64,000 bases of DNA from Micropterix aruncella (GCA_944548615.1 OX155950.1:34807610-34871609), one strand, 5' to 3'; shown: positions 33,815-47,194, counted from the stretch's first letter. The notes: generated from the letters alone by a model not told the origin. Numbers and translations are program-made.

Positions 33815-35095
33815 TCATTGAAAATATAAAGTTTCCTTGAATTGCATTACAATAAAGATAAAACTATATATCAGAATACCTAGATATATAACTGTTGCCG
33901 CCGATGACAAAACAATTTAAAAAATCAAACGTTATTTCATATATCTTGTAAATTTGTAATTTAAAGTAATATTTTAAACTTTGTTTAAAAAACCCGTTCA
34001 GAGTTTCTTGGGCATTCTTCTCTAGCGGTCGTAATCGAATGTCCATACAGACGCAATTAAATAAAAAAATAAACGATAATCCAAGCATTAAGAGAGATGA
34101 ACTGTGCGGCTTATGCCGAGTAGATGCCTGTAGCAGACGTGGGAAGAGTAAGGCAGTTGTAGCAGCTGTTATTGAGAGAGATGGCAATAGACGCCGAAGC
34201 GTCGTCTGTTGAGATAAAAAAAATGCATCGTGAGCGATGCGCAGGGAGCGCGAGGGCGCGCGCGACCCGACAGTACAGTCTGATCGACCTCTTGACACAG
34301 CCAGGGCGCGTTCTAATCTTTGTGCTTGGTTTTTTTTTGTGCGCGAACCGTTTTGTTTTATTTCTTCGAATTCACATTACATCCATATCAACAAGCTATC
34401 GTCGAGTTGCTCATTACGTCTCAGGCCCACACCTGTCGTTCTCGAGACAGGTGGGCGCTAAACAGGCGCTAGCTGTTTTACAGTCCCAGTTAGCATTAAA
34501 CCTATAGTGCCACGGTGGCGGTGACGGTAATGATAATAACTGAATACGTAAGTATAATATAAACACGAATCTATCAAGCTTTAATTATTTTATCAAGCTT
34601 AGAAAATTAAGCATATTTATTTTGTTATTGCGATTTGAAGATCTAGATAATATATAGAATATTATACATAAGGTTGCCAACACGTTATCTCATCTTTCCA
34701 CAATTAATAATTTGTAATACAAAAGCATACAAGCTTTTCAGATGGCACTAAAATATACAATTTGTATGAGACGTCCACCACTACAGTCCGACGACCAGGA
34801 AAAGTATTAGGAAGAAATACATTAGGTTTTGCTGCAGCTTCAGGGTGCATGCATGGCGTAATATCCGTGAATGTTGATTTGTTCATTTGTTCGTTACTTT
34901 AATAAAAAGTCCACTTTTGTTAATTTTGAGAAGATTCACCTTAAGTAATGAATAAAAGACTGATTTCGTAACATCTCGTGTTACTATTTTTGAACAAATA
35001 GAATTATTATATGTAATAGTTATGTAAATGTGTACATGGTGGTTAATTGTGCAACCCCCCCCCCCCCCCTTCCCCGTTCGGTTAATAGTGTACCA
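33815..35095. other. Non-coding with a CpG-rich block
   Basis: 34,080-34,520 is GC/CpG-rich with long overlapping frames on both strands (minus 34,298-33,864; plus 34,172-34,507), which lack any motif. It could be a promoter or exon of an unrecognised gene. A run of C is at 35,047-35,062. Confidence 0.35.
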
Positions 35096-35100
35096 TATAT

Positions 35101-35435
35101 AGAGTTGTCAACTACAACGGGCAAACCCGTCACCTTAGGAAGTTTTAACGATTAGTCGTTCTCTCTCCCGTGAAGTGAACGCAGAAGACTTGGAAAAAAC
35201 AATCCACCGCCAAGCTCCGCCACATGCCCGCAAGAGGCCAACGCCTTAACCACGAGATAGCCAGGAGTGTTACCCAGCGGGCTTACACTCACGCCTTTGC
35301 TTCCAATTGCGACCAGATTACTCCGGTCTCTCGATTGGTTACGAGTTCGAGGTCGCTTGCGCGGTCCTCTCCCTTACGAAGCGGTGAAACTGTGTATGCC
35401 GAATCTATCGCGGACCACGGAATCCTTTGCTCGTG
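35101..35435 (+). repeat. Palindromic repeat family 'A', copy (arm)
   Basis: GAGTTGTCAACTACAACGGG onwards, collinear with the arm at 16,951-17,270, up to GAATCTATCGCGGACCACGG. Confidence 0.85.
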
Positions 35436-35507
35436 TACCATAATGTACCATAGTGTAAACACAGTTAGATGAATTCCGTTTTTTTCAAAGTTTATTTCCT
35501 CTAAAAT

Positions 35508-35943
35508 CAGTACCGGCTCGTCATATAGGCTGGCTACCTAGTCGGCTGCCTAGACCACAAAATTTTGGAGGGCGCAAAATTGTTTTTTTTAAAATTTACG
35601 GATTTAAAAACATAATAACTAAATAAACGTTTAGTATTTCTGCGCCCTACTAGCTAAGGCAGACGAATTACTAGGTAATAAGATGTGAAGGGTATTTTAT
35701 TTTATTTAAGTTGTCTTAGAAAATAGGAAACGTACACGCTGCGCACTTCGCCCCGCCATACCCTGGTTGCGACGCGAGGTTATAAAAAAAATCCTTGTTA
35801 TAACAATTATTACTAAAACGTTTTTCCGAAGTTCCATTCCATAACATAGAGTCCCATACCCAGCAAACCCCGCCGAATGCACTTTAAGGAAGGCGCAGAA
35901 TTTGTTTTCGTCTAGTACGCCAAAAACACTAGAGCCGGCCCTG
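35508..35943 (+). mobile_element. hAT-like MITE, 436 bp
   Basis: Termini CAGTACCGGCTC (35,508) and, inverted, CAGGGCCGGCTCTAG (ending 35,943). Flanking octamers TCTAAAAT and TTTAAAAC match at 6 of 8, consistent with a decayed 8-bp hAT target duplication. No coding. Confidence 0.65.
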
Positions 35944-35954
35944 TTTAAAACCAT

Positions 35955-36925
35955 TAGTAAATTTAAAAAAAATAATGCAAATATAGTTAACTAATATACA
36001 AGCATGTCTTGAACATTGCAAAATAAAATGAATTTTGGAATGAAAATTAAATGAATATGAGGGCTAGAAATTTAGGTGGTAAATCACTAAAAACTATTAA
36101 GTAAAAGCCAATCATCTTGGATAATAATTAAAGCTGATAATAAAACGAATACTCTAGCAAGAAAAGGAAAAGGAATAGCCTAGCAACATCAAGATGAAGA
36201 GATAATTATAATAAAATAAATTCCAATGATGATAATAATACAATTTCCAATTTAGGACCGTTTTCTGTAAATGATATATCAGCAAAAGACTTTTTTACAG
36301 GATGATCATTTTTATTCATAAAACGTTTTCTAAGAATTACATTTAAATTCAACAAATAATTGTAAGTTCTCAAGTCAGATATCAAGAAATCTTAAGGCAT
36401 ACTGATAATTGGGAACACCAATCTTCTTCAACATCTTAGTTATAAAGGTGCGAGTTTTTATCAAAATGATACTTTTTCAGTTCATGTATGGCGTTGACAA
36501 AATCTTTTATGGTAATTTCAACATTAGCAATTTTCTAATAATTAGTTCTTCGACTATAGAAGACAAATGACTTGTATAAGAATCGACTTGTAAGGTATCT
36601 TAATAGGGTTTCTTTATTATTTTCTCCTAATATGTCTGTGTATTAACATCTTCGCTAATATCATTTAAAAAGACTCACATGACACACTATCAAGGATTAT
36701 CTATGAATGACGTATCACTTGGAAAACTTACATTTTCCGCCTGCTAAAAAAAGGTTTTTATATCGTTATCTAGAAATTTCTTTTCACTGGTGTCTTTGGC
36801 TCTGAGAGAAGTACATGAAACCAAAAGAAACTCATTTTTGAAAATAAACCTGATGTATCACTCCGACAAAACGGTCCTCAATTACTTCTTCTCTGTCGTT
36901 CCCTCATTACTGAGGATCGTGGCCA
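35955..36925. other. AT-rich non-coding stretch
   Basis: No gene, tail or inverted termini that I can support. Confidence 0.45.
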
Positions 36926-36929
36926 CTAT

Positions 36930-37515
36930 ACAACAGTTTGCCTACGAGGCTCTTTCACTTCGACCTGTCTTCTGCATGGCGGGTCGCTGATTGTATTGAC
37001 CCTTTTGTAACTTCTTTGATGAGGTCGTTCCATCTGGCCGGTGATCTGCCTCTGCTTCTTCTTCCCTCCACTTGACCCCCGGAAAGCATTTTTGCTAGAT
37101 TCTCTGGGTTTCTTCTGGCAACATGACCGAAGAACTACAGGACCCTTCTCATGCATACGGTGGAGAGCCTCACTTGGATGCCGAGTTCTTCCAGGACAGA
37201 TTTGTTGGTGCGGCGTGCTGTCCATGGGATTCCTAGCATTTTACGCCAACACCACATCTCCAGTGCATCGATTTTGGTGCGTATACGAGCCTTCAGGGTC
37301 CATGTCTCCGATGCATATAGAAAGATCGAGAAAACCAGAGCTCGAACCAGCCTGACCTTAGTCCGCTTACTTATACCCCGATTCTTCCACAGCCTTTCTA
37401 GCTTGCTCATGGCCGATCTTGTCATCTAGCTTCTGCGTGAGACCTCCTTTTAGCAGTTTCCGTCGTTGCATATCATGGAGCCCAGATAAAAAAAGTCTTT
37501 CACAGCTTGAAGGTC
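36930..37515 (-). pseudogene. RTE/BovB-like LINE C-terminal remnant
   Basis: Minus strand: DLQAVKDFFYLGSM with stops, then AMSKLERLWKNRGISKRTKV, VRALVFSIFLYASETWTLKA, KIDALEMWCWRKMLGIPWTA and RRTNKSVLEELGI. After a frameshift near 37,150 come ARRNPENLAKM-like and VEGRRSRGRSPARWNDLIKE sequences. This is a classic insect endonuclease-reverse transcriptase C-terminus, distinct from the element at 33.1 kb. Frameshifts and stops make it inactive. Confidence 0.8.
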
Positions 37516-37519
37516 ACTC

Positions 37520-38330
37520 TTGAAGGTCCTCAATTACACATAGTTGAAATTAAAATTTGGGTTATCGCTAAGAAAAAAGAAGTCTCCCCCGTCGATATCA
37601 ATCAATATAAAAAAAGCTTCATCATTTGTCTCTAGAGTGAAAGGAACATTATTTCGCAAATAATGTGTTCGACTGGATAAAATACCAACATACATAATAA
37701 TATGATGGATTGGTATTTTTCTTGCTGTGGCAGACGCCCCTGCTCCGAATAAATCTATGTATACATAAATATGAGCAGGTGCGAGCCGAGCAGTGATAAT
37801 GTGGAGAAGACATTTTCTCTTTTTCCCGTGACACCTGTGCCGAACGAAAGATGGCCGAAAGGAAAATAAGGAATAAAAGAGGGAGGACGAACGTCCCGCG
37901 TGAGAAATGCAAGTTTTTTAACTAACTTACTTCCGCGTTCGAGTTGGTAAACGAAGGAATTGATTCTGGCGAGCGAGCGCGATCCAAAACTAATATGAGT
38001 TTGCGAAACCGTAGAAGATGTACGGGCGACTCTCTCAATCCTATAAAGCGCTAAGTGCCGTTTCTAATTTAACCCGTAAATGGTGACGTTGGGCTGACAG
38101 TCGCTGAAAACATACAGCTTGAACCGCAAAGCCGGATTGTTTGTGCGACAAGCTTAACTCATGGTTTATCTCCTATTCGGGAGCCTCTTCTCGAAGAGAT
38201 GAATTGAATGAAATAATTCCCTCGGGCGAGCTCTGGGCAGTGCAATCTGCGAAATAAGTGTTGTATCTGGCAGATTGCATTTTAAAACAAATTTTCGATA
38301 TGTCATTCCGTATTTAACAGACGATTCATA
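37520..38330. other. Non-coding, nothing recognised
   Basis: Somewhat GC-richer at 37,930-38,200; no supported exon or repeat. Confidence 0.4.
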
Positions 38331-38344
38331 GTGATTTTTTCATT

Positions 38345-38830
38345 GGTTTTGCTTTAATTTGTCTTTAATCAAGACATTTTATTTTGGTTTGCTAAAGGAT
38401 ACGCTTTGTTTTAGAGATGTGGATGAAGGGCGATCGTTCGCTAGCGATAAAGGGATCCAATTAAACCTACATTACACTGTCGAAAGTGGTGCTCATCCAA
38501 ACATACTTCTCGTTTAAGAACAAGCATTTCACAATCCAGTCCGGAAAAACCTTCCAGCTATGTAAGTGGCATTTATTATTTTTATTTCTTCATCAAAGCA
38601 ACATCCTTTTACCGAATTCTTTAAAAAGAATTTACAGAAAACCAATCAAATATTAACAATATTATTCATTTTATCTTATGTTTTGAACTCTTGTAAATAT
38701 CATATAGCCATAAGTATAAACTTCTCGACCGGAAATAACGATTTATGTCTTATTTTTTGGGAACGAGCAAATGAAGTATTTTATTTTTATTTTGATTTAA
38801 TAGCTGTCTCATAACGAGCCCAGCAATTTT
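38345..38830 (+). repeat. Solitary diverged copy of satellite unit 'S'
   Basis: Collinear with the units at 59,154-60,657: shared blocks ACCTACATTACACTGTCGAA, CATCCAAACATACTTCTCGT, AAGCATTTCACAATCCAG and TTTTATTTTGATTTAATAGC. Clearly more diverged than the array copies are from each other. Confidence 0.7.
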
Positions 38831-38834
38831 ATTG

Positions 38835-40300
38835 ACGATCGCCATTGACTGCATAAACGAATAGGATGTTTAATCTATTCGCACAGAAAATGTGTTTTAC
38901 CTAAACACGATCGTAGAGTTTAGCTATCCGCCTAATTGGTTGTAATCCTGTCACGTCAAGTTGTTATGCATTGTGTTTGTCTAATATTATGGTGGGTTGA
39001 CTAATGAGAATTTCTTGACCGAACGACCAATACCTACTGTAAGTGGAATCCAATAAGTGACCTCCAAATTCAGTAAAAAATATTTTAGGTTATCATATAA
39101 TTTCTATATTAGATTTATAGGAAAATTACTATATGTAGTGATTATTTTATTCTGTTTCTCTTTACTTTTTGACATTCCAGCATGAACGCATTTTTGTGAG
39201 CATTACTAAATCGTAATATTGACTATCTATTTATCGCTGGATTTACAGGTAATTCCTATGAACCTAACAATAATATCTACATATATAATAATATATCCTG
39301 ACAGCATTTAAAAAAAAAATAAAAAAACGTATTACCTATAATATTTATTTTTTAATAATACCATATTATTATATTTATTTTGACTGTTACAACAATAATT
39401 AATTAATTTACCAATTATTATTATTTATTATTATTATTACTATTATTATTACGAATACGTATTGTATTCTCTATTGTATATGTACGATGCCTATTAACAT
39501 CATCTGATATGAAAATAGAGAGTATTGTATAATACTGTCGAAGTATATTGAAATGTAACTCAATTATTGAATTATTATCGTAATGTATTATCTATTAAAA
39601 TTAGAAATACCAATTTTGGTAAGTACCTACTATAATTAGATAAGTGTCTACTAATTTATTAATGTAACAAATAGGTCGAAATTTGATGTGTGGTTCATAT
39701 AAATATAAATAATAATAGTAATAAAAACTCTTTATTGGACAAGTATTTTGAATAATTGCGTGTTTATCACACTAAGGCAATTTCTTAAAGCCAAACGTAA
39801 CGTTAGATTTGCTTGGTAGTTCAGCCATATTGAAATCAAAATATAAATTAAATTAAATACAAATCACAGGACAGGGAATGTCAGAATGGGAAGTATGAAA
39901 GGGCTATACTTGGAGAGAGAGGAAATGCTCTTTAAGTTGAAATTAAACCTATAGAGCGATTGAACGACTCGGATGTTTGTAGGGAGCTGTGGGACAAGGA
40001 AAGAACAACAGGATGTATCGTATCAGAAAGATATAAAGTATCGAAATTTAACTCTATATCTTTAGTCAAAGACTTTTAACTGTATATTCTATATCTCGCT
40101 GTAGATCATTTTTAATTGTGGTTGCCAATGGACTGGGCTGACCGCCCGGCCAATCCGGCCGCCGGTTCTACATATTTCTGACGTGCTCATTCTACATTCA
40201 GAGAGATCTAACCATATACATTCACTCTACCATATATATTCAATCTATGTGTAGAGCAATGATACGATTGTGATATAATAGAGAATGTGAGAATTCCTTA
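38835..40300. other. AT-rich non-coding; possible LINE tail
   Basis: 39,700-39,790 read on the minus strand ends CCAATAAAGAGTTTTTATTA followed by a (TTATTA)-like run, resembling a LINE 3' end, but no coding sequence is attached. The rest shows nothing identifiable. Confidence 0.35.
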
Positions 40301-40303
40301 GTA

Positions 40304-40609
40304 GGCCTCATTGCGTTTCTTTATGAACTAAAACTAAAATTAGTCCAAGCGAACGAGACAGAGCAATACGTTAGAGCGGAATATGAATCGAACGATCGTC
40401 GATAAATACTACCTGTCGAACTTATACTCGTCCGAATAAATTCGAGCATTTGTTTCAGGTGTAAGATTCAAATGCTTTGACCTTGGCGAGCAGTTTTAAT
40501 GCGAAAAACTGACAACCGGTCATCTCACATTCCGCTCTAGCGTATTGCCCTGTCTCGTTCACACGGACTAATTTCCGATTTTAGTTCACGAAGAAACGCA
40601 ATCGAGCCC
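40304..40609. mobile_element. MITE with inverted repeats of about 83 bp (306 bp)
   Basis: 40,304-40,386 and 40,525-40,609 are inverted copies, sharing ATTGCGTTTCTT.GTGAACTAAAA, AATTAGTCC and AACGAGACAG.GCAATACG followed by TAGAGCGGAAT.TGA. About 140 bp of unique sequence lies between. No clear target duplication. No coding. Confidence 0.8.
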
Positions 40610-40823
40610 ATTGTGTATAATAACAATGTGATCCCGTATTTCTTGAGCACACATTATTATGTATTAAATCCCCCCTTTTGTGAAATTTTATCTACTAAAG
40701 TACCTATAATTAAGTCCAACCATTATTATTACATTTAGAAAAGTTTTAATAGTAAACGTTCATTTTAGTACCTATTAGTTTTTTTTGTTATAAAATAGAT
40801 CTGTTTGTTTCCTTAATAAAATA

Positions 40824-41125
<302 letters not shown>

Positions 41126-41129
41126 TAAG

Positions 41130-43775
41130 AGTAGGTACTTCTGAGCACAAATATAGGTACCTACCTAATATTATCCTAAATGTTTGTTTTCATTCTTAAT
41201 ACAGTGTAGTCAATAATCGAGGCTAAGTAACTTAAATTAGGTAGGTATATTAGATGATGAAAGGCTTGTAAAATTCCAGTAATAATCGAAAGTAAATAAA
41301 TATTGGTATTTATGCAGTTTAGCTCTTTTACATTAATGAGGTTTTAACGTCACCACACTAAATTCATCACGCTCCTTCCGAGGTATTATTGCAGTATAGG
41401 TACCTCTTCTAGATTGTTGGTTTTTTAACGTCACCAGACTATATTCACCACGCTGATTCCGAATCTGCAATAATATTTATTCGGTCTCAATAAATAAGCG
41501 AGATATAGGCATTCAAAAAAGCGCCAAACCCATACATTTCGGTAGTTTTTTTTTAAATAATACATAAACACCTATTTGGCGGTAGGTTAGGTTAGGTTAG
41601 GTTTTTTTTTAAACAACTTTAAAAACTGAGGTAAAAAAAAATTTTTTTTTTTTTCGTATGTAAATTTGGTTTCGAAAATTTACGCGTCCGAAGCTTTTTT
41701 CTTTCACATTTAGCATTACAATGATCTAACCTAGTAGTATTTCTTTGTTTTTTCGATTTCTGAGAAAGGTACCTATACTGCAATAATTCCAATTCCGAAT
41801 CTGTAAAATCCTAAAATCCAACGTTATAAATAAACGACACATAGGCATTTAAAGAATCGCCAAACTGTTGATATTCTAGGTATAAAACGCTTCATAAAAT
41901 ACCTATATGAAAGAAGGTTAGGTATTTTTTTAACTCGCATGTTTAATTGTTTGATGATTATGAAATATTAAAAATGTTTCTTGACATTTTATTCCAATAT
42001 TTAAAAAATAAATTTAAATAAAAATCGATTACTTAATATTGTCATATTTCTACAATTACCTAGATTTATGACGAATCGTCCACAATCAGCAATCAGCATA
42101 ATCCTTGTACCCACTCTTTTTTAATAACATTTGTTTTCCAAATTAAATATGTTATTAAACGGTTTAATTGCAGTCGTTAAACTCTGTTAATATTTAAAAT
42201 TAGGCGGTATTGTGTTTTACGTGTATGTATTTCTACGCGCGTATATGTATGCGGGTCAGCGCACAGGTGTATGCGTTTCGAAACGGTTCCGACAGCGCCG
42301 TTCCGTTAGCTACGGGTGGTGAATCACCCCGTCGAACGCAATGCGCCCGGCGCGTTCGCTACTGGCGCGCTACTGGCCAAAACGCCGATCGCGAACTGCG
42401 AGTCAAAGCGGAGCAGTTATCGTACTACACGACAATGGATTATCGTACTTTTGTTGAACACCTATATTGAGCTGTTATTGTTTGGGTTGGGTTGGGTGCA
42501 TACTAATGGCGAGTGGCTATATTTATTATTTTAAAAAACGCCCGCAATTTGTCTAAAATTTTTAATTTTGGCTACGAAATAACATAAATTATTTATTCAC
42601 GACACGCATTCATTTTATATCATAGGATACTTTTAAGCATGGTGCTTGTTTTAAACTTTAAAGTAATGTCAATCATTGGCATCTTCTTATTTCTGATGCA
42701 AAATATATTCCTCCAATTATACTTTCAAGTATCTATTTTATCGCAGTGCAATTAGCGCGCACGTACGATAATCCCAGCGACGCGGTGACGTGCTAACTCC
42801 CTGTGGAAAGCCTCGCTGCTTCCGGCGGTCATTCCGAAAGTAATGAAAGAGTACGATAAGAGAATATCGTATGTACTGCGCGCGCCTCGCGCTTGTGGGC
42901 ATGCGCGTTGCGTTCATATAGCATGGGCACCACCCGCGGCAACTTCCGTTTGGCCGATGGTTTTGGTAGCGCTTGTAGAGCGACGCTGCCAACCTCGCGT
43001 AATTATGCCGCTTTTAACATAGTTTCCACGCTGATAGCATCTAGAATTCCTCGCGGGACTTGTAGAAAGCTTCCGCGTTAGCAAACAATTACATGTATAA
43101 GGCTTTTTTACAAATTTTTCTAGGAGTGAGGTATATTTATATGCATAAATGCCCATTTAGATATTTGATAGCGAATGCATATGTAATTAATTATTATTAC
43201 CATAGTAACCAGGAATATTACTTTACATAGTAACCAGGAATATTATGCATCGGCACCGAACAATTTGTTAAATGTTAAAAATAGCATATGTAGCTACTAG
43301 TCTAGACAAAATATAGAAAAAGCTCTCCGGTTTACTTTTAGAAGCAAAACTTGTTACTTTTAGCCAACAGGCCTTTTCACCCTATTTCGACCCTGCTGAA
43401 TGCGAAAATGCCGGTTGCCTAAGCGAAGTCCTGACCGGAAGTGAGATATCCAAGATAGCCAATATGGCGTCGAAACCCGAAATCGGCATTGTAACGACCC
43501 CCCCCCCCCACCCTCTTCTTTGGCACAGGATCCAAAATTTCTAGTTTTATGTTTAGTTCTAAGCACGAGGAATTCAAAAATACACTTTAAAAACACGCGG
43601 TATGTTATTTTAAGATTTCGGCCCAGATCGCTCTAGCGCCATAATACTCCTTTTAGTCGTAAAACCGAGCGTCACATGTCTCGATATATGTTTTCATAAA
43701 TGAGGATTTCAAAAAATAACTTCAAGATAAAGAAACTACAATTTATTTCAAATCTTTTCAAAAATGAAACAAACA
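41130..43775. other. Non-coding; local duplications, short TTAGG run and CpG-rich patches
   Basis: TTTAACGTCACCA.ACTA.ATTCA is repeated at about 41,345 and 41,433. GATTCCGAATCTGCAATAAT-like sequence recurs at about 41,455 and 41,795. About 3.5 copies of TTAGG lie at 41,584-41,604. CpG-rich patches lie at 42,285-42,440 and 42,745-43,080 without a recognisable exon. CATAGTAACCAGGAATATTA is duplicated at about 43,181 and 43,208. A run of C is at 43,497-43,509. Confidence 0.4.
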
Positions 43776-43782
43776 AGCGACT

Positions 43783-43983
43783 TTATTGACAATAAAAACT
43801 TACAGAAAGTTTATCCATAATTAACGCAGGTATGTACGTTTGCAGGGACTTCCTACAGAGATTTAAGCAAGGGACTTTTGCTTTCTTGCAAATGCAATCC
43901 TTTGAGTTACAAATTCCTTTACAGTTGCATACAACAATTTCTGAAAATTCTTGAGTAGATTTTTCGGTAGGTTTAAAATCCAC
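43783..43983 (-). pseudogene. Possible fragment of a cysteine-rich (CXC/CRC-like) protein
   Basis: The minus strand encodes IVVCNCKGICNSKDCICKKA then KVPCLNLC. The spacing C-x-C-x3-C-x4-C-x-C-x5-C-x3-C resembles half of a tesmin/TSO1-type CXC motif, also found in some transposon-encoded proteins. It is followed by about 25 further residues and a stop. No intact gene surrounds it. It may be the last exon of an unidentified gene or a transposon remnant. Confidence 0.4.
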
Positions 43984-43989
43984 ATAAAA

Positions 43990-44475
43990 TTAAATAAAAG
44001 GTTAGTACGCGCGACAAGAAAAATAACACTTAATATAAAGCGCAGCCTGAAACATACCATCTAGGTGTAGTTGGTTACGCGATCTCGCCTTACCTTGGGT
44101 ATGCTAGGATAAGTATATGGAAAGAGTCATATTTTCTATTTAATAATATTTTTTTTAACTATTATGTAAAAATCTATGAATATTATCCGCAATCTACATG
44201 TATGGTTATTTTCTTGATACGTTACTTAATAAAATAAAATAAATAATTAAATGTCCACTATGGGAAGTGACCACCTCAACCAATCAGGTAGTTTTATTAA
44301 ATAGAGATCATGCATCTACTGAACGTAGACTCCCTTTAACAGGCCGATGTTGTGCCTGATATATTTGAAAGTTGTTGCCACTAAACTGTCCTTATATTAT
44401 TACATCATACGGAATTTGGTACATAGCCGATAACAAAGCATGATTGGGCATACCTAAAACGAGAGACGACCTTAT
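43990..44475. other. Non-coding, nothing recognised
   Basis: AT-rich sequence upstream (on the minus strand) of the CXC-like fragment. No convincing exon joins it. Confidence 0.4.
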
Positions 44476-44479
44476 TATA

Positions 44480-44541
44480 CGGGGTGTTTTTACTAGACGG
44501 GCATTTTAGTGGGTGAATGTAAAATGTAGTAAGCAACTTTG

Positions 44542-44587
<46 letters not shown>

Positions 44588-44895
44588 AAATTATAAATTG
44601 AATGGTTAAAGAAGTTGACTGGTAAATAAAGTTTAACAAGCGTTTAGGCGCGCTGCGCCATCTAGCGGTAGGTAATATAGCGTAAATAAACAATATTAGC
44701 GACATTTTAATCATCGCTTAATAGATCATCGTGATGACAGTTTTTCACATTATCAAAAAAAACAAATTTCCAAGGAAAAAAAAATAGAAAAAAAAATTGC
44801 TTAGTGTGTTTTAATTTTTTTATTAAAAGTTGCTTACCTCGTTGTACTGATTAACCAACTAAAAATGTCCGTAGATGTTTTTAAAAAACATCCTG
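44480..44895 (+). mobile_element. MITE family 'M', copy 2 (416 bp, TA target)
   Basis: Starts CGGGGTGTTTTTACTAGACG and ends AAAAAACATCCTG, with TA on both sides. Contains GCGCTGCGCCATCTAGCGGT at 44,651, as in copy 1. An A-run of about 40 bp occupies 44,545-44,585. Confidence 0.8.
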
Positions 44896-44899
44896 TATA

Positions 44900-47190
44900 T
44901 TACGATTCAATAAACTTTTTAAAATATTTTCGATGAATTTATACGTCTATACAATACATATAAGTATCACGCATAATGAGAAATCAAAAAGTTGTTTTAT
45001 TTTAGAAAAGTAACTTACATAATGTCATTTTTTTCGGTTTTTGGTTTAAACCTATTAGTATGAATATTGAAATGTCAGCAGCTGCTTGCATTTAATTAAA
45101 TTTTAGTTAGGAACACAGACACACTTTTAATTATTTATATTTTAGTCTTGGTTGCGGTTCAGTAAATTTGGGTAGCCCAGTTGTCTTGTATACCGTAATA
45201 ACGGTTTAGTACCTGGTATACAAAACGTGGCAAAGAACACCAATTTTCAACACAGGTACAACCAGTCGTAATGGCTTAGTGCATTTTAACTGTCGTCTGC
45301 ATACGACGCTACACGAGTTGAAAAACAGTTTCAATGGTGACGCGACCAGTCTCGCACTGCTCGTAGTGGTGGTCGCCGATACGTTGAGTTTCCAATTGCA
45401 ATGTGAGATGTTCAACAAAACAACGTTACGTCACAGTGCTTGATCGTAGAACAAGTGACATGGTACAAGCGCCGTTAATTTATCTAGCGTGCGTCATTGG
45501 CGCCGAGCTGAAAATGCTCAAAAATCTAAATATTTCGAATTTAAATTTAGTGCCATAAACATGAACTGCCGAGAAAATATTACAGTTTTTGCAGCGTATG
45601 TCGAGATGATATTTAGACTGCGCGATGCCAGATATTTCCCATTCAGGAAACAGTACCGGAACTACATGGAAATATGTAAACTATCTCTATTATAATTTGT
45701 CAAGTAAAGTGTTCGTTTCTGGCAGGTACGGGTGTAAAATTATTAAATTATTGGGGTAGAGTCGGAAAAGAAGAAATCGCTTATTTAGATTTGTTTTTGA
45801 AAAATTACCATATTGCTGATTAGAAATACACAATCGTTCTTTACGCTTCTCTTTTCTTCACTATGAATCTCTTTTTATTTCTTTTACAAAAAAGAAATTC
45901 AATAGGTACTCTAGCAGCTTATACAACCTAAATAATTAAAAAACAAGGCTATACGCCTTTTAATGATTTTATATTATTTGGCTCAAAATAATTATCTTTC
46001 CAAAAACGTCTAAACTTTCGCTAAATATTGGGTTCCCATTTCACTTTGTCATTAGTTTGATCAATATAGTTTGCTTAATGTGTATTTTATGTGCAAACGA
46101 AGTTTTAAGTAAAAAATAGTAGATCCATTGGGCTGCAGAAACTGTCCCTTTAATCTAAGTCTTAAGGATCTTTCGAAATCTGAAAGACCAGTCGAGCTAA
46201 CCGTGAAAAATAACGGATGTACAATACCTGCCATTGCACGGTATACGAGTATATCCAATATCTCGGAAAAAGTGATTATCGCTATTAATATCCAGTCCTC
46301 TCATTATACAATTAAGCCTAGTAAATAATTTTATTTATTTTAAGATGGTTGGCAACATCATAGCGCGGAACGTAGCGGAAGTTCAAGCCGCAGCAACCGT
46401 TTAGTCATGCCCCCGTCGACGTCACGTGCGATTTTTCACGCTTCGCTCTTCCCTTTCCTAGTCCCCAAAAACGCACATTTTAATACAGTTATCGCATCAC
46501 TCGCGAAACAAGCGTCTGACTGACTGTCATTAAACGCAACGATAGAAATTTTATAAACGCGCGAGGAGACTGTTGTATTCCCATGAAAACTAACAATAGA
46601 AATTAAATTCTTTAATCTACTCATTTTTCTATAAGCAATAATAAAAATAAAAGTTTTCCAATTTCAAAAAAGCCTCTTGTAGGTCCTAGTGTGTGATGAC
46701 TGATGGGGGGGGGGGGGATTGTCTATTCCAGACAGGATCGGTTGTGATCTTCATCCCCAGGCAGGATCGGAGGTGGACACATTTTCATCGTGGCTTCTCT
46801 GGGTAGCCCCAGCGACCGAGATTGGTTCGCCATCTTGTCACACCCATCCTCAGTATGTTCAGACTACGCCAGGTGTTATAGGGGAGATGGGATCCCGTTG
46901 TTATCTCTTTCTCTACATCCTTGCTAAGCGAAGCCCTCTATTGAGAGACGCGGTTCGATGATTGACTGCCATGGAGCGGTTGTGTTCGGCTCATAAACGA
47001 TTTTCACAGGAATAAAACTCAACATATGCTTTTCTGTTGAAACACATTATTTATTAATTATAACTTAGCGTTTTTATTAGCGATTGATGTAGCTATTTCA
47101 TTATAAATAAGATAAAACGAATTTACCTGGTGACGTTTGTAGCAACCGACTAGATATTTATTTTCGAAATTTAGAAACTTAGAAAAGTAT
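44900..47190. other. Non-coding, nothing recognised
   Basis: Several GC-richer patches (45,200-45,480; 46,340-46,520; 46,720-46,970) without identifiable exons or element ends. A run of G is at 46,705-46,718. Confidence 0.35.
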
Positions 47191-47194
47191 ATGT

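Noticed and set aside
33864..34507. Overlapping 144- and 111-codon ORFs on opposite strands
   Set aside because: No recognisable motif; CpG-rich low-stop sequence. Kept only as an unexplained patch.
41584..41604. Telomere-like (TTAGG)n
   Set aside because: About four units only; common as interstitial short runs and no sign of a chromosome end.
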